Shown here piece after piece: positions 22,201 through 31,269 of a stretch of DNA of 64,000 nt. Numbering within the stretch: the stretch's first letter is position 1; every line of letters starts with the position of its first letter. The notes below the pieces were generated by a model, which saw only the letters and a list, made by a program, of their open reading frames with translations, was not told the origin of the DNA and made no database searches. A program made the position numbers and the translations under genes. Source of the DNA: Tachypleus tridentatus (taxonomy: Eukaryota > Arthropoda > Merostomata > Xiphosura > Limulidae). The stretch spans positions 169,115,310 through 169,179,309 of the forward strand of contig NC_134837.1 of NCBI RefSeq assembly GCF_004210375.1, given 5' to 3'.

Positions 22201-25200
22201 AAGAGTCCACGAACGTAAAAGACATAGGCCAAAGTTATTCACGTGACTTAGACAACAATATAGAACATAATCATGAATGATTTCCGTCTTTGATTAAAAG
22301 CCAACAAAGTATTATTTCAATCTCATCAGGATAAGGTCTCCACTCATACTTGCTATTTAACCATTGTATACTTTACGCAGTTGTAATACGAAACGGAAAT
22401 TCATGCTATTTCTTATGAAGATATAACGATCTGTTGATGTTTGTGTGGTTACATTTTTGCGCTTTGAAGTTGTCTTATTCGTATATTATATGTGTAGTGA
22501 AAAGTTCACTTGTAAGATAGGCGAGCACTGGACATTCCATCCTTACGACAAAGCTGTTAGTGATAGAAACAATTGCCAAAATGCATGGTTGTTAAAAAGA
22601 GCACCACTGGACGTGGTGACGTGGTGTAACGACGTGGTAAAGTTCCAAAATCGTTTTAATATAGCGTACTGAACCATTTGTAAATCAATATGTTTTACGA
22701 AAATGTAATTAACTTGGGTTTATTTTGTTTCAAAATCTGACCAAATACATTATGTTGTTACGAAAATGCCTTATTTTAATGATGTCTTTGTAACAGGTCA
22801 TTGTCAAATATATAAATGCGTTGCACCCATTAATTTTCCATTGAATGAATGAAAACACTAAATAGTGCAGGTAGATGTTTCTTAAGGTAAAGAACACTTT
22901 TATGGAGAATCTATAGTAACGATTTAAAATAATTTTCTCACTACCGGATGAAACTCGTGACTTTATCAGCAAGTATTCATATGGGTCTTATACATTTGTT
23001 TATGAAATAACTCAGAGATATATACAGCATTTCAGTCATCTATTCAAGACATGGTTTGTTGTTGAAGTAACTGATGGCTTTTTTCTCTCTGTAGAAGAAT
23101 AACTTATGCCCAATTATTTGTGTTACTCATACAAATGGTTTTTGATATTTTCATTTTGTTGCATACGAAGACATTATTAACAATTAAACGAGTATGTTTG
23201 AGAATTATAGTTTTACTAAAGCAATATCCATTAATATAGCTGGTCTTCTATGAGAAGAGAGAGAATATAAGATGGCATGTTAAACACTCGAAAGATCTGT
23301 ACATCAGTTTTTGTCTCTCTTTATTCCCACACTGCACATAAATATATATGAACGATATAAATAAGTATCCCTGCTTGTCAGAATAGCTATTAATTAAGCA
23401 TATTAATTATTTGTTTTTTGTTTGTTTTTAATTTCGCGCAAAGCTACTCGAGGGCCATCTGCGCTAGCCGTCCCTAAGTTAGCAGCGTAAGACTAGAGGG
23501 AAGGCAGCTAGTCATCACCACCCACCGCCAACTCTTGGGCTACTCTTTTACCGACGAATAGTGGGATTGACCGTTACATTATAACGTCCCCACGGCTGAA
23601 AAGGCGAGCATGTTTGGTGCGACGGGGATGCGAACCCGCGACTCTCATATTACGAGTCGCACACCTTAACCCACCTGGCCATGCCGGGCCATAAACATAT
23701 TAATAACAGCTTATTTGATGTGTGTAAAGGTATTTTGTTAATAATTGGCCAGTCCTATTAGGTTAATGTTAGATGAAATGACGATTTGTTAGTCGTATTT
23801 ATAGTAGTTTCTACTTAACGTATATTTCTCTAATTGTAGTAGAACTGTTAATAGTAATTACTTGTTTAAATGGTTTCCTATAATTATTTCAGGAAAACCG
23901 ACCACGGTTTCTCTTCATTCTATTGCGCATATTTGGAGCCCTGAGTATGTTGGATTTAAATTGTGGATGTCAATTGATTACCTCCTTTTTACCATTATCT
24001 CTTATTCAAAGTTTAAAACAAACAGATGTAGGTACGTTTTCTGTTACTGTTTTATCTCGTTTTTGTAAGCATTAAGAATATTTTATCAAAGTGTCTAAGG
24101 AATAAGAATTCTTACGACTGTAAGAATATTTGTATTTATTATGAATAATGAAAAACTGATTGTAAATGAAAACGTTTCACGTGAATTGTTACTATTATCT
24201 TAAGGGATGAAGGACAGGCCAATTTAATTTTCCTCATACTAAAAAGAAATGTAAACAATAAGTCCTTTTGTTTTCCTTAGATCAGCAGAAATTGGTGTTC
24301 AGTTAAAGTAAAGACTGTTTTCTGAAACACTTTCAGTCGATGTTTATTGTAGATTTCCAACAAAAAAATAATTTATTATTGAAAGTTAGTGAAGTAAGTG
24401 AGAATCTTGTCTAGCATTTTGCAACATGGTACACTTATTCCAGATAAATGATTATTTATATATTATGCTTTAGGATGTTTCTATCTCGCAGAAATGGAGC
24501 CCTATAGGCGACTGTTTGTGCTAGTAATTACTAATGGTAGTTAGTGTTCTTACCTAACTGTAAAAAGGTAAAAAAATAGTGAACAGTCTATGAAACAAAG
24601 TGTCTATATCTTCTATGCATCGATATTCTCAGTATGTTGATGTTTAAAGACTTTTCTGTAGTTTTTGGTTACATACATAGATGCTGACATACGCGCTACG
24701 TTTATTATATTAAGACTGACAAGTTATATAAACAATACAAATAAAAACAAGTACGTAAATTAATAAATGATTGTTTAAGAATAACAACTAATTTTTGGTT
24801 TGCCTGATACCAGTTTTTTGTTTAACTTTTTAGATTTCACAGCATACAAATTTGCTGCCTCTGTTTTAGCTAGGATACTATCCGTGAGCACAACTTTTCC
24901 ACCACTTGTACAGAAGGCGTTGGATAAAAATTTGATAACCTATCTTGTTCACGTAATAGATAATCCTTCCTGTGGAGACAGTAAGTTAGCTGACATTACA
25001 GAAAACCTTTTAAGGGCAGCATTTCAAAACACAGGTGTTTTGGCAATAGCCAAAACAATTCTACATGAAATCCAAGTTAGCGAAAGAGTATTTTTACTTT
25101 TTAGTCAGTTTGAAGATTCTTTCATCAACTACGACCGTTATGAAATTCCGGTAAAACGATCGAACTCATTTCGAGTACCTAAGTATCAACCTCTTCACAC

Positions 25201-28200
25201 AGATACGCCACGAATGAATAAATCGCAATTAACTTTTAGTCAGGCGGAAGTTCAAAGTTCCAGACAAAATTCATTTTTAAATGAAAACAATATAATGCGG
25301 TGCTTTGAAAATGCTCCGAACACATTCTCACCGAATAGGTTCTTGAACATGTACGAACAAAAAAACAGAATCGTGGACAATGCTGACGATGAACATATGA
25401 GGTCATTTGGTGGAAACACAGGAGAAAGCAATGCACGTAACGAAAGTAAAGTTATGAAACTGGAAGACCATTCTCCAGTTTCACTGAATAAACATATTTG
25501 TTGTTCTGATGTTGGAAGTTCAGAAAATGAACTTTCTCAGTTTTTTGGGAATCATTCTTTTCAATACGATGATGTTTATCGTGTAGCCAGTCCAGTTTTA
25601 TGCAATAATAGTCTCACATATACACAACACAAAAACCATGGCTTTTTAGGGCAAGGTAATATTGAAAATAATAACATCTCATTTTCAAAAATTCCGCGTA
25701 ATTTAATTTCTAATACCAAAGAAGTTCGTACTTTTGATAACAATCCTTTGGAAATATTTATTGATAGTCAACCAGAATTTAGAGCAAGAGCTATTAAATC
25801 ACCCATTCTCACAAAAAACTCAAAACATAAGAATACTGTACCATACGAATCTGAAAGAGACATACCAGTCACTGACATTTCGTCTGACATTAGTATTTAT
25901 AAGCAATATAAGAAAACTTCGAATAATTCCTGCAAGAAATTAGATCTTAATATTGAGTCAGATACAGATGAGTCTAGGTCAGCAGTGAAACATGTCAATC
26001 TTACAGAAAGCTTTGATTGTAATAGATCTAAACTTGGTCATTTACTTGAAGATATTTTTAGCCACAATGCTGATAGTAATAACCATTACGACCCAAATAA
26101 AAAGCAACTTGGGAAAAGTAGTCAAATTGTTGATTCGGATACTGACAGAGTCTATAAAGTCAATGAAGACAAACGTGCGTGTTTTATAGAAAGTGAAAAA
26201 CTTAGTAAAGATAGTCTGATTGATCCAAATAAACGTTTCAAACGTGGACAAGATAGAATACATCTAAATATTGGAGAATCATTTAATCTGGTTGATGCTT
26301 ACCGAAATAATGGACAAAGAGATAACCAAGGATGCTTTTATACTTTGAAAGATAGTCAAAGTATTTCGGAAGATGTATCACAATTTACTGAACTTTCTCC
26401 GGTGAGTAAAGAACGATTAAACCAATGTGTTGCACAAAGAGAAATACAAAGCCACTTTAACAGTACAAAACACACTTTTGGAGCAAATCAAATAAACTCG
26501 AAACAGATTATTCAAAATGATGAATATAAACAACGTAGTCAAAGTGACACAGTGCAGAAAATGAAAAAAAGTGCTTTGACCACTAAAGTATGGTTTAATG
26601 AAAATGATTTAAGTAGCACGCAACGATTAATTCAACATAATCTAAACAGTGTGCATCAAAATAACCAAGATAATTCAAATAGTTACTTAAAATGTTTCCA
26701 CGACAACCCAGAAAAAGCAAATCATCATTGGCAATGTGTCTTTAAAAGTCCTTTTGGAATTAAACCAAATGGCAAAGTTAATGCACAGAAAACTAGTCAA
26801 AGTGTTTCAGACCTTACAGATTCAGCTATTCGAATCAATTCAAATGGTACATATGATTACAACGTGGCAAAGCAATTGAATCCATACAGTTTAAGTAGCG
26901 TACAAAATTTTAGTAATATTGGTCAAATCTATGACTACATTATCCAATACGGTAGTGAGAAATCACATAAACACATCAATTCTACCGTTGTACAAGGATT
27001 CATTTCAGAGGGCTTATTTAATACTGTAGGAATTATCCAAGAAGACATGAAACCGGCAAAGACATTTGAAAAGTATAATAAATATGGTACAAGTAGTACT
27101 ATTCCAGACGATCTTGAAAATATAAAACAAGTTATTGAAGGCAGAACAGATGTTACACAAGTTTCCCAATATAACCCAGACACTGAACAGCAAGTTTTAC
27201 AACATGATTTACAGAACCAACAAAAAACTGTTGAAAAAGATCTAAACAAAATAGAACAAGTTATCCAAGATACTTCGAATAAAGCACAGTTTTCCCAAGA
27301 TGACTCACAGAACAACAAACAAGGACTTATCCAAGATGGTTTAGACAGTGAACAAGGAGTTGCCCAAGATGATTTAGACAGTGAACAAGTTGTCCAAGAT
27401 GATTCAGTTGGCGCACAAAACCTTCTCCAAGATTATTCAGAGCTTATACAAAAGCATTTAGATAGTAAACAATGTATTTCAGTTAAGAAACAAGAAGTTA
27501 GCCAAGACTATTCAGATGATAAGCAAAATATTATCCAAGGCTGTTTAGTTGGCAAACAAGAAATTTTCCGAGGTGATTCATTTGATAAACAAAATACTAT
27601 CCAAGATCGTTCAGATAGCAAGCACGAAGTTATTCAGGATGATTCGTGCGATAAACAAAAAGCTATCTTATATCATTTATACAGCAAACAAGATATCTTA
27701 CAAGATAAATCATACGATAAACAAGAAGATATCCTATGTCATTTAGATAAATTTAGACATGAAGCTATCCAAACTGACATACGAAGACCACAGCATGCTG
27801 TTCATAATTGTTTTAAAAAATCAAAATTAACTATTCAAGATTCTTTAAATCATGTTGGAAAAGTATCACAAAATAATCTAGATGTAGCAGAAATAATTAT
27901 TCAAGTCAATAAACGTGCAGCAAAACCATTTGCTCGGGATGCTTTGGAAGATGAAAAACAAGTTTCTGAAAATGTTCTGAGCGATGAAAAGGTAACAGCT
28001 TCTATTTTTAAAAATATTGCTTTAAATCTCACAGAGTATACAGATGTTAAGTGAGGATAACTTGTCGAATTTAATGATTTTGAGTAACTCACTTGAAACA
28101 TAAAAAGGCATTTTGTGAAATGGATTACATTCAATATAAGTTCGTTTCGTGATACCAAGTTCATTATTTCTACTGTTTTTTTAATTTTTCATGAAACATA

Positions 28201-29451
28201 CTTAGAAATATCCTTTATTTTTGAGTCTTCTGTTTTTATTTCTTAATTTATGTAACAGGTATTATTTGATGCCAACAGGATCTACAAACTCTGGTAGAAC
28301 GCCTTCAGGAAGCTTATCACCGGGATGACACCACTATGGTAGTAAAGTATGGTAGAAAACTTTTACAACTACTTCAAGAACTGAAGACGGAGGCTGACGA
28401 TGAAAAGATTAAAAGCCTCGAAACCCCTGAATTTATTTCTCTCCTACTTGACGTAATAGAATTTTCAGATATTGAAGGTGACGGACAAGTGACTGATATA
28501 TATATCAAGCTATTATTGGTACTGTATCATCTTAGACGACCAAGTTGTGTTATATTAGAAAGTATTCGCTTACGTGAAACTGCCGTTACTTTTACATCAC
28601 GGTTGACGACACTCTTTAAATATTATGGTAAGAAATAAAAAAAAAACTGATTCGTATTAATTATATATATTTATCAAATTGTTTTTAGTCTTTCACAAAA
28701 TTTAAGTTTGTATCTCAGAACGGCTGGTATGAGTATTAACACTTTTATTGATAAGGAGAGAACAACATTTCGACCTTCCTAAGCCATCTTCAGGTCGAAA
28801 CGTTGTTCTCTCCTTAACAATAAAAGTGTTAATACCCACACCAGCCGTTCTGATACACATTTTTATTTCAAGTGAATTTCTCGTCATCAAGAACTATTTA
28901 AGTTTGTTCCACGATTTGGCATTTTAGGTTACTTAAAAACTTCATAAGAGAGGAAGTTAATTTCGATATCCATACAACATTCTATAACCTTCTGACATTT
29001 CCCGGAAATGCTTCTTACATTGTCAAACTCCAAAACCGTATTTAATAGGGAACTTGTGTACATTAACAAACTTTGGTGTCGAGTTGTTTTTCTTTTACAA
29101 ATAGTAATTTCTTACACTGTCAAATTCTGGCACAATATTACTGCTGTGAAACACGTAAAAATTTGTTTACGAGAATTGTAGTGTAGTGTTCAGCCTTTTA
29201 AATCAATATAATTTTTTTTTTCAGTTGCAGATAAAATGGAAGATTCTGGAGGACAACAGCTTCTGCTATTACTGAACGATATCTTCAGTTCGGATGTTTG
29301 TAAAATGTTTTTATATACAGAGGTTAAAACTCTGTTGGCTGAAACCAGTGGTCACCTGGACAAAGGATGTAACTGTTACACTAATACGTGTGCATTTGCT
29401 ATGTTCAGAAACAAACTATTAAATTGTATCAATATGTATTGGTCTGCATAG
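19054..29451 (+). CDS. NCKIPSD-like: SPIN90/NCKIPSD-like SH3 and leucine-rich-domain actin regulator, with very long insert
   Basis: Seven exons (19054-19260, 19899-20005, 21001-21850, 23893-24031, 24834-27991, 28279-28627, 29225-29451) have GT/AG borders, agreeing phases and a summed 5,037-nt frame for 1,678 residues. Residues 1-69 form an SH3 domain (TRGERFVILDKS, NWFFVVNKYGDVGYIPSSVV). The following LKGLTPE...SALLRTLFKQR matches the linker after the SH3 in human NCKIPSD as I remember it. Exon 4 (RPRFLFILLRIFGALSMLDL) matches the LLLLKCFGAM block of the LRD, and exons 6-7 match the rest (LETPEFISLLLDVIE, YIKLLLVLYHLRRP, LLLLLNDIFSSDVCKMF). Known family members bind and activate Arp2/3 through the LRD and bind Nck and WASP-family partners, so a role in cortical or endocytic actin assembly is inferred. 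The human protein is about 720 residues; the excess is repeats in exon 3 and a polar insert in exon 5. Horseshoe crabs have duplicated genomes, so this may be a divergent paralogue. Confidence 0.82.
19899..20005 (+). CDS. NCKIPSD-like: SPIN90-like exon 2: linker helix
   Basis: Acceptor ...ttgttgtaaag and donor gtgaga. The exon encodes KEKSKTLKFIDGVIERLQEG followed by EEANNFLTEGKSALL, in phase 0 in and phase 2 out. It fits the short helical stretch after the SH3 of family members. Confidence 0.75.
21001..21850 (+). CDS. NCKIPSD-like: SPIN90-like exon 3: low-complexity linker with 28-residue repeats, start of helical domain
   Basis: Opens with one base completing Arg (R-TLFKQRLLL) and closes in phase 0 at gtgagt after LLLFYLK. 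The middle is a hydrophilic linker with about 3.6 copies of a 28-residue repeat (NTEITKS...EEKH...QKNS). The last 60 residues, WLQHILLEVDDFTKNDD and YEWLKGLMKWLKGYPVEELA, are helical and begin the C-terminal LRD. Vertebrate members have a Pro-rich linker here instead; no PxxP cluster is visible. Confidence 0.78.
21311..21622 (+). repeat. 84-bp tandem repeat within exon 3
   Basis: Units begin aatactgaaattactaaatc at 21371, 21455 and 21539, an exact 84-bp period. A partial, more diverged unit lies before them. The period is a multiple of three, so the reading frame is kept. Confidence 0.92.
21851..23892 (+). other. SPIN90-like intron 3
   Basis: About 2 kb, containing one SINE-A copy at 23411-23690. 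A short open stretch at about 22160-22278 (FFRGEKNVASSNSKESTNVK in one frame) has no matching splice phase, so I do not call it an exon. Confidence 0.6.
23411..23690 (-). mobile_element. SINE-A copy in SPIN90-like intron 3
   Basis: Full length, from the antisense tail (taatttcgcgcaaagctact) to a head ending ggcccggcatggccaggtgg (minus strand). catattaat occurs on both sides (23399-23407 and 23696-23704), a likely target duplication with a few extra bases. Confidence 0.93.
23893..24031 (+). CDS. NCKIPSD-like: SPIN90-like exon 4: core of leucine-rich domain
   Basis: Acceptor tataattatttcag and donor gtacgt, phase 0 in and phase 1 out. It reads ENRPRFLFILLRIFGALSML and then QLITSFLPLSLIQSLKQTDV, the best family match in the gene. 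Without it, exons 3 and 5 would not be in phase, which supports its inclusion independently. Confidence 0.82.
24032..24833 (+). other. SPIN90-like intron 4
   Basis: About 800 bp of AT-rich sequence with no recognised repeat. Confidence 0.6.
24834..27991 (+). CDS. NCKIPSD-like: SPIN90-like exon 5: helical segment plus ~940-residue polar insert
   Basis: The 3,158-nt exon opens with AT completing Asp from exon 4 and closes in phase 0 at GAAAAG|gtaaca. Its first ~110 residues (FTAYKFAASVLARILSVSTT, LITYLVHVID) continue the leucine-rich domain. The rest, to the donor, is Asn/Ser/Gln/Asp/Lys-rich, predicted disordered by composition, and ends in an array of ~11-residue repeats at about 27160-27790 (QDYSDDKQNII, QDDSCDKQKAI). 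The frame is uninterrupted, so selection seems to keep it open. If the donor is not used, translation would run 21 codons into the intron and stop at 28052-28054. No such insert exists in the vertebrate proteins I remember. The donor is weaker than the others in this gene. Confidence 0.75.
27160..27790 (+). repeat. Hendecad (11-residue) repeat array in exon 5
   Basis: Consecutive units are mostly exactly 11 residues: QDGLDSEQGVA, QDDSVGAQNLL, QDYSDDKQNII, QGCLVGKQEIF, RGDSFDKQNTI, QDRSDSKHEVI, QDDSCDKQKAI, QDKSYDKQEDI. A few are 10 or 12. The pattern is Q-D-x-S/L-x-x-K/E-Q-x-x-I, with conserved Gln at 1 and 8 and a hydrophobic residue at 11. About 15 or more units are recognisable, diverged at DNA level (33-nt period). 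Confidence 0.85.
28279..28627 (+). CDS. NCKIPSD-like: SPIN90-like exon 6: leucine-rich domain, C-terminal part
   Basis: Acceptor gatgccaacag, phase 0 in; donor gtaaga, phase 1 out. It starts DLQTLVERLQEAYHRDDTTM and contains LETPEFISLLLDVIE and IYIKLLLVLYHLRRPSCVIL. These align well with the human LGTPFAQFLLNIVE and LCVNLLLALNLHL blocks. After the long insert, the family domain thus resumes. Confidence 0.8.
28711..28889. repeat. Fold-back element in SPIN90-like intron 6
   Basis: Arms at 28711-28777 and 28792-28855 are inverted copies (tatctcagaacggctggtat against ccagccgttctgata), with a spacer of about 14 bp. A one-sided tail, tttatttcaagtgaatttct with cgtcatcaa, follows. The same right half and tail occur at 39184-39297. 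It sits wholly within the intron (28628-29224). Confidence 0.85.
29225..29451 (+). CDS. NCKIPSD-like: SPIN90-like exon 7: C-terminus and stop
   Basis: Acceptor atttttttttcag, phase 1 in. It encodes MEDSGGQQLLLLLNDIFSSD and KMFLYTEVKTLLAETSGHL, matching the [20 protein letters not shown] region of the family. It then ends after a Cys-rich tail (CNCYTNTCAF...NMYWSA) with TAG. The vertebrate protein continues about 60 residues beyond this point, so the C-terminus is shorter here. Confidence 0.75.
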
Positions 29452-29472
29452 TAAAATATATTTGGCGAGCCA

Positions 29473-29478
29473 AATAAA
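29473..29478 (+). terminator. AATAAA polyadenylation signal of SPIN90-like gene
   Basis: It lies 22 bases after the stop codon, which implies a very short 3'UTR. The downstream neighbour is transcribed towards it. Confidence 0.6.
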
Positions 29479-29709
29479 CATTGTAATATGTTTTATGAAA
29501 CTTTTTTTTTCACGCTTTATAAACTTGTATATACTAACGTTAATCTGTAGCCAATTGTTTACTTATTTAAGTGATTTTAACTTGATCATATAGGAGCTAG
29601 GATTTTATATTAAAAATGTATTTCTTTAATAGAGCGTTATAAATAAATCAAAAACTGCTGTACAAGCAATTTATGTAAAGAAGACGAAAATAAATAAATG
29701 AAATATAAA

Positions 29710-29953
29710 TAAGTGGTTTTTAAGGATATTTTATTGGTTTTTTTCAACAACTTAATAAAGGAAATAAATACATTAGCAACAACATAGTCGAAAGTGTTCA
29801 AAAGTGATAATCTTATCACCAATTTTAATGAGGGTTCAGCCAAAGGTGGAAGATAAGACAAAGGCTCGGTTGTGATGACTAAGGTAGACAGAGAAAGAAA
29901 GTGGTGCCCACGAATGGACAGAGCTCCAGCTGGATGTCACGAATCTTCTACAT
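29710..29953 (-). other. Probable 3'UTR exon of the cuticle-type gene
   Basis: On the minus strand an excellent acceptor (ttttttttcctctacag) ends at 29954, and a GTCAGT donor lies about 20-30 bases after the stop codon at 30185. AATAAA (minus) is at 29730-29735. Together they suggest an intron in the 3'UTR and transcript end near 29710. Confidence 0.4.
29730..29735 (-). terminator. AATAAA polyadenylation signal, minus strand
   Basis: This is TTTATT on the plus strand, downstream of the cuticle-type gene. It is the nearest good candidate in that direction. Confidence 0.4.
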
Positions 29954-30184
29954 CTGTAGAGGAAAAAAAAGGAAACTTTTAAACTGAGTGAATAATTATG
30001 TATCATACTCACGACGGCTAGCTGTTATAATTAAAAGTATTTTAAAGGCGATAGTTTGTTTTACATGATTTTTCATTAAACGAGAAAATAATAAGTAGAA
30101 ATGTTTAAATATTCAAGCACAGAACTAACTTCAGAAAAATGACTTATGACTACTGACCTAAACTCTTTCTGTAGAAAATGTTGC

Positions 30185-30846
30185 TCAGTATACATAGTGG
30201 CCAGTGTAGCCAGGGATGTTCAAGTAGCTTGTTCCATAGGTACCACCAGCATTGGCGTGACCAGTAGTCAGTTGACCGTGAGCAGCATATCCATGGCCAG
30301 CAGTAAGGTCACTGGCACCGTAGGCACTTTGACCATAACGTCCGTAAGCGTTAAGGTTGCGAGAAGCAGAGACATCGCTCAGACCATGGGCACTTCCGTA
30401 AGCACCGTGGGTCGCTCCTACATCACGATATCCCGCCTTTTATCGAAATTGTAGGCCTTCTCGAAGCCACTACCTTTGTTGCGGGCATAGGCACCCTGAT
30501 CGTTGTACGAGGCTCCGGAGGCACCAACAGCAGCACGTGCATTCACGTCACGGTGAGCAGCGTTGGCAGTCACACCTGCAGCTCCGTAAGCGGCCTGGCC
30601 ATAACGGGAATGTGCTCCAAGTGCACCATAGCCAGCCACACCGCTTGCCTGGTTCAGATAGCCGCTAGCACCATGGGCGGCTCCATAAGCTGCGTGTGTA
30701 GCGAGGACGGGAGCATGGGCGTAGGTAACAGGCGCGTGGGCATAAGTGGCAGGAATATTGTCGTAGTTGACCGGTCCAACGTAGCTTTCGGCAGACTCCA
30801 ACTCTTCTGCACAAACGGTGGCAGCCAGTAAGACAACAATGGCAAA
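30185..30846 (-). CDS. Cuticle-type gene, main coding exon
   Basis: The 662-nt exon is two bases more than a multiple of three, which reflects the frame slip near 30436. The part before it reads to ...NFDKRRDIVM and stops; the part after it reads GYRDVGATHGAYGSAHGLSD in the next frame, up to HYVY. GC-rich third positions contrast with the AT-rich surroundings, as in highly expressed genes. Confidence 0.75.
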
Positions 30847-31186
30847 CTTAGCGGAGAATAAATAAAAATATTATCCATAAAGATTAATAAACGTTGTACT
30901 GAAAGTAAAACATAAAATCATACTTCAAAACAATACTTATTTTATTACGTAACCATTATACTGCTTAGATTGATAAAAGACATCTATATCGACTTGCATG
31001 CATTTATATTATATATAATTATTGCACAAGTTGTTTTATATGACGTTCACGGAAACTATTTCTTTAAGGTTTAGTTATCAAATGAAACGTTCAGTTTGAA
31101 AACCAACATTAGTCATTTTATCCACTACTTGAACATTAATGTTCTTTCCCTCCATTTTTTGTTTTACCATCACTCACCACTTTCAT
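30185..31186 (-). CDS. Secreted Ala/Gly/Tyr-rich cuticle-type structural protein (frame slips once)
   Basis: Exon 1 (31178-31186) encodes only Met-Lys-Val and is followed by a gtgagt donor. Exon 2 (30846-30185) has acceptor ...ctccgctaag and continues the signal peptide FAIVVLLAATVCA. The mature part is rich in Ala, Gly, Tyr and His (YAHAPVTYAHAPV, AAYGAAHGASGYL, RYGQAAYGAAG). It carries a distinctive block RNKGSGFEKAYNFDK and ends LNIPGYTGHYVY before TGA. The composition and the M-K-V micro-exon are typical of arthropod cuticle proteins; no chitin-binding R&R motif is visible. The role inferred is an extracellular matrix component of the exoskeleton. Near 30433-30443 the frame shifts: upstream and downstream parts are both in family-like composition but in different frames, so this is either a disabled allele or a sequence error. 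Without the slip the protein would be about 222 residues. Confidence 0.75.
31178..31186 (-). CDS. Cuticle-type gene, first coding micro-exon (Met-Lys-Val)
   Basis: ATGAAAGTG is followed directly by the donor gtgagt on the minus strand. It supplies the missing start of the signal peptide, MKVFAIVVLLAATVCA, once joined to the acceptor at 30847. The intron is about 330 bp. Confidence 0.7.
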
Positions 31187-31258
31187 GATTCAGGGAGCTT
31201 TCTCAACTTCTTACTCTGTGAAACAAGCAAGTAATAACTAATCGTTTCTAATGCGCTG

Positions 31259-31266
31259 TATTTATA
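31259..31266 (-). promoter_or_regulatory. TATA box of cuticle-type gene
   Basis: TATAAATA on the minus strand, about 75 bases before the ATG. A start site about 30 bases downstream would give a 5'UTR of roughly 45 bases. TATA boxes are common in arthropod cuticle genes. Confidence 0.6.
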
Positions 31267-31269
31267 GTG

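Noticed and set aside
22160-22278. Alternative SPIN90-like exon
   Set aside because: A short open frame exists, but no acceptor gives the phase 0 entry needed after exon 3 without an immediate stop.
25734-26263. Several 65-73 codon frames on both strands
   Set aside because: All lie in other frames of exon 5 and have no motifs.
26935-27318. 127-codon minus-strand open frame
   Set aside because: It is the antisense shadow of the SPIN90-like exon 5 and is Cys/Ser/Phe-rich, as expected from reversed Gln/Asn/Lys codons.
30146-30831. Plus-strand frames of 92 and 102 codons (Ser/Thr/Val-rich)
   Set aside because: They are antisense shadows of the cuticle-type exon, produced by its GC-rich, regular codon use.
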